Positions 22,907 through 23,482 of a stretch of DNA of 23,482 nucleotides are shown here, one piece after another. The notes under the pieces were generated by a model. The model did not search any database. It worked only from the letters and a program-made list of their open reading frames with translations, and was not told where the DNA came from. How positions within the stretch are numbered: position 1 is the stretch's first letter; every line of letters begins with the position of its first letter. Position numbers and translations under genes: made by a program. Source of the stretch: SG8-41 sp035456985 (GTDB taxonomy: Bacteria > Pseudomonadota > Gammaproteobacteria > Burkholderiales > SG8-41); the NCBI GenBank assembly GCA_035456985.1, contig DATICE010000260.1, forward strand, positions 1 to 23,482, in the 5' to 3' direction.

Positions 22907-23482
22907 TCAGGACCCGAACAGCTTCTTGACGTCGACGTCGGCCTTCTCCTCACCCTGGAACTCGAGCAGCTGAGCCGGCCTGAAGTTGAACATGCCGGCG
23001 ATGATGGAGTCCGGGAACTGCTCGATGCGCACATTGTTGACGTTCACCGATTCGTTGTAGAACTCGCGCCGGTCGGCGATGCCGTTCTCGAGGCTCGAGA
23101 TACGCGCCTGCAGCTGCTGGAAGGTCTGGTTGGTCTTGAGGTCGGGGTAGGCTTCCGCAAGCGCGAAGAGGCTCCCCAGCGTCGCGCGCAGAGCGCCTTC
23201 CGCCTGCCCGAGCTGCGGAATGTTCTGCGCTTCCCGCGCCGTGAACACCTTGGAGCGCGCCTCCATCACCTTGGTGAGCGTCTCCTGCTCGAACTTCATG
23301 TACTGCTTGCAGGTCTCGACGAGCTTCGGCAGCTCGTCGTGGCGCTGCTTCAGCAGCACGTCGATGTTGGCCCAGGCCTTGGACACGTTGTGCTTCACCT
23401 GGACCAGGTTGTTGTAGAGCATGATCGCGTACGCCGCGATCGCCGCCAGCAGCCCCAGCACGATGACGGTTCCGATGCCCAT
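22907..23482 (-). CDS. lemA: LemA family protein
   Basis: The 191-residue protein has a single N-terminal membrane helix (about 3-20: GTVIVLGLLAAIAAYAIMLY) followed by the LemA core. This has YNNLVQVKHNVSKAWANIDVLLKQRHDELPKLVETCKQY, then a long helical region, and AYPDLKTNQTFQQLQ with SLENGIADRREFYNESVNVNN. The C-terminus ENDS with a VDVKKLFGS tail typical of full-length members. It is expected to be anchored in the inner membrane as an alpha-helical protein; the function of LemA in bacteria is not settled. The ATG is the last three bases of the window, so the protein appears complete, but its promoter and ribosome site are outside. It is the first visible gene of the six-gene minus-strand series. 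Confidence 0.94.
   Translation of the reverse strand: MGIGTVIVLGLLAAIAAYAIMLYNNLVQVKHNVSKAWANIDVLLKQRHDELPKLVETCKQYMKFEQETLTKVMEARSKVFTAREAQNIPQLGQAEGALRATLGSLFALAEAYPDLKTNQTFQQLQARISSLENGIADRREFYNESVNVNNVRIEQFPDSIIAGMFNFRPAQLLEFQGEEKADVDVKKLFGS

Noticed and set aside
1..23482. Search by eye for tRNA, rRNA, CRISPR repeats, insertion sequences, phage or defence genes.
   Set aside because: No regular spaced repeats, transposase motifs or RNA gene signatures were seen; gaps between genes are all short (100 bases or less).

Overview
The window is a gene-dense, high-GC stretch with no tRNA, rRNA, IS element, phage gene or CRISPR array that I can see. It most resembles a betaproteobacterium of the Burkholderiales type. 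The reasons are several TctC/Bug-type periplasmic binding proteins beside a TctBA transporter, an MmgE/PrpD protein, fused CoA-transferase and amidase genes, and a lemA-linked membrane gene set. This assignment is inferred from gene content and base composition only.

Bases 1-16535 look like a catabolic and uptake island for an organic acid or related small molecule. In order they hold: the 3' end of an Old Yellow Enzyme-type flavin oxidoreductase and a fused 3-oxoacid-type CoA-transferase (+); a Bug protein, a DUF2007/zinc-ribbon protein and an amidase (-); then a long + strand run of a ModA-like protein without a signal peptide, a VOC protein, TctB, TctA, TctC, a second leaderless ModA-like protein, MmgE/PrpD, NIPSNAP, a second TctC paralogue, a Tat-exported DUF1444-like protein and an AidB-like acyl-CoA dehydrogenase. 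An SDR (-) and a FrnE/DsbA-like oxidoreductase (+) then diverge from a shared 100-base gap. A plausible division of labour is capture by the TctC proteins, entry through TctBA, activation by the CoA-transferase, and oxidation or hydration by the acyl-CoA dehydrogenase, OYE, SDR and MmgE/PrpD proteins. The substrate cannot be read from the sequence.

Bases 16596-23482 are envelope and signalling related. A + strand membrane Ser/Thr kinase ends in two EF-hands. A tight six-gene minus-strand series follows in transcription order: lemA, a GIDE-domain membrane protein with its own EF-hand, a Tat-exported FAD sugar-lactone-oxidase-like enzyme, an LCMT-type methyltransferase, a seven-helix-like membrane protein with histidine motifs, and an alpha/beta hydrolase.

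The strongest unusual signal is at 15882-16535. The FrnE/DsbA-like gene reads through cleanly except for an in-frame TGA exactly where the first cysteine of the catalytic CPWC motif belongs. It is a candidate selenocysteine protein (UPWC); a nonsense mutation or a base error is the competing explanation. Second, tctB has no ATG, GTG or TTG where its conserved N-terminus begins; an ATC codon sits there behind a near-perfect Shine-Dalgarno. Third, the two ModA-like proteins lack export signals although they belong to a periplasmic family and sit among transport genes.
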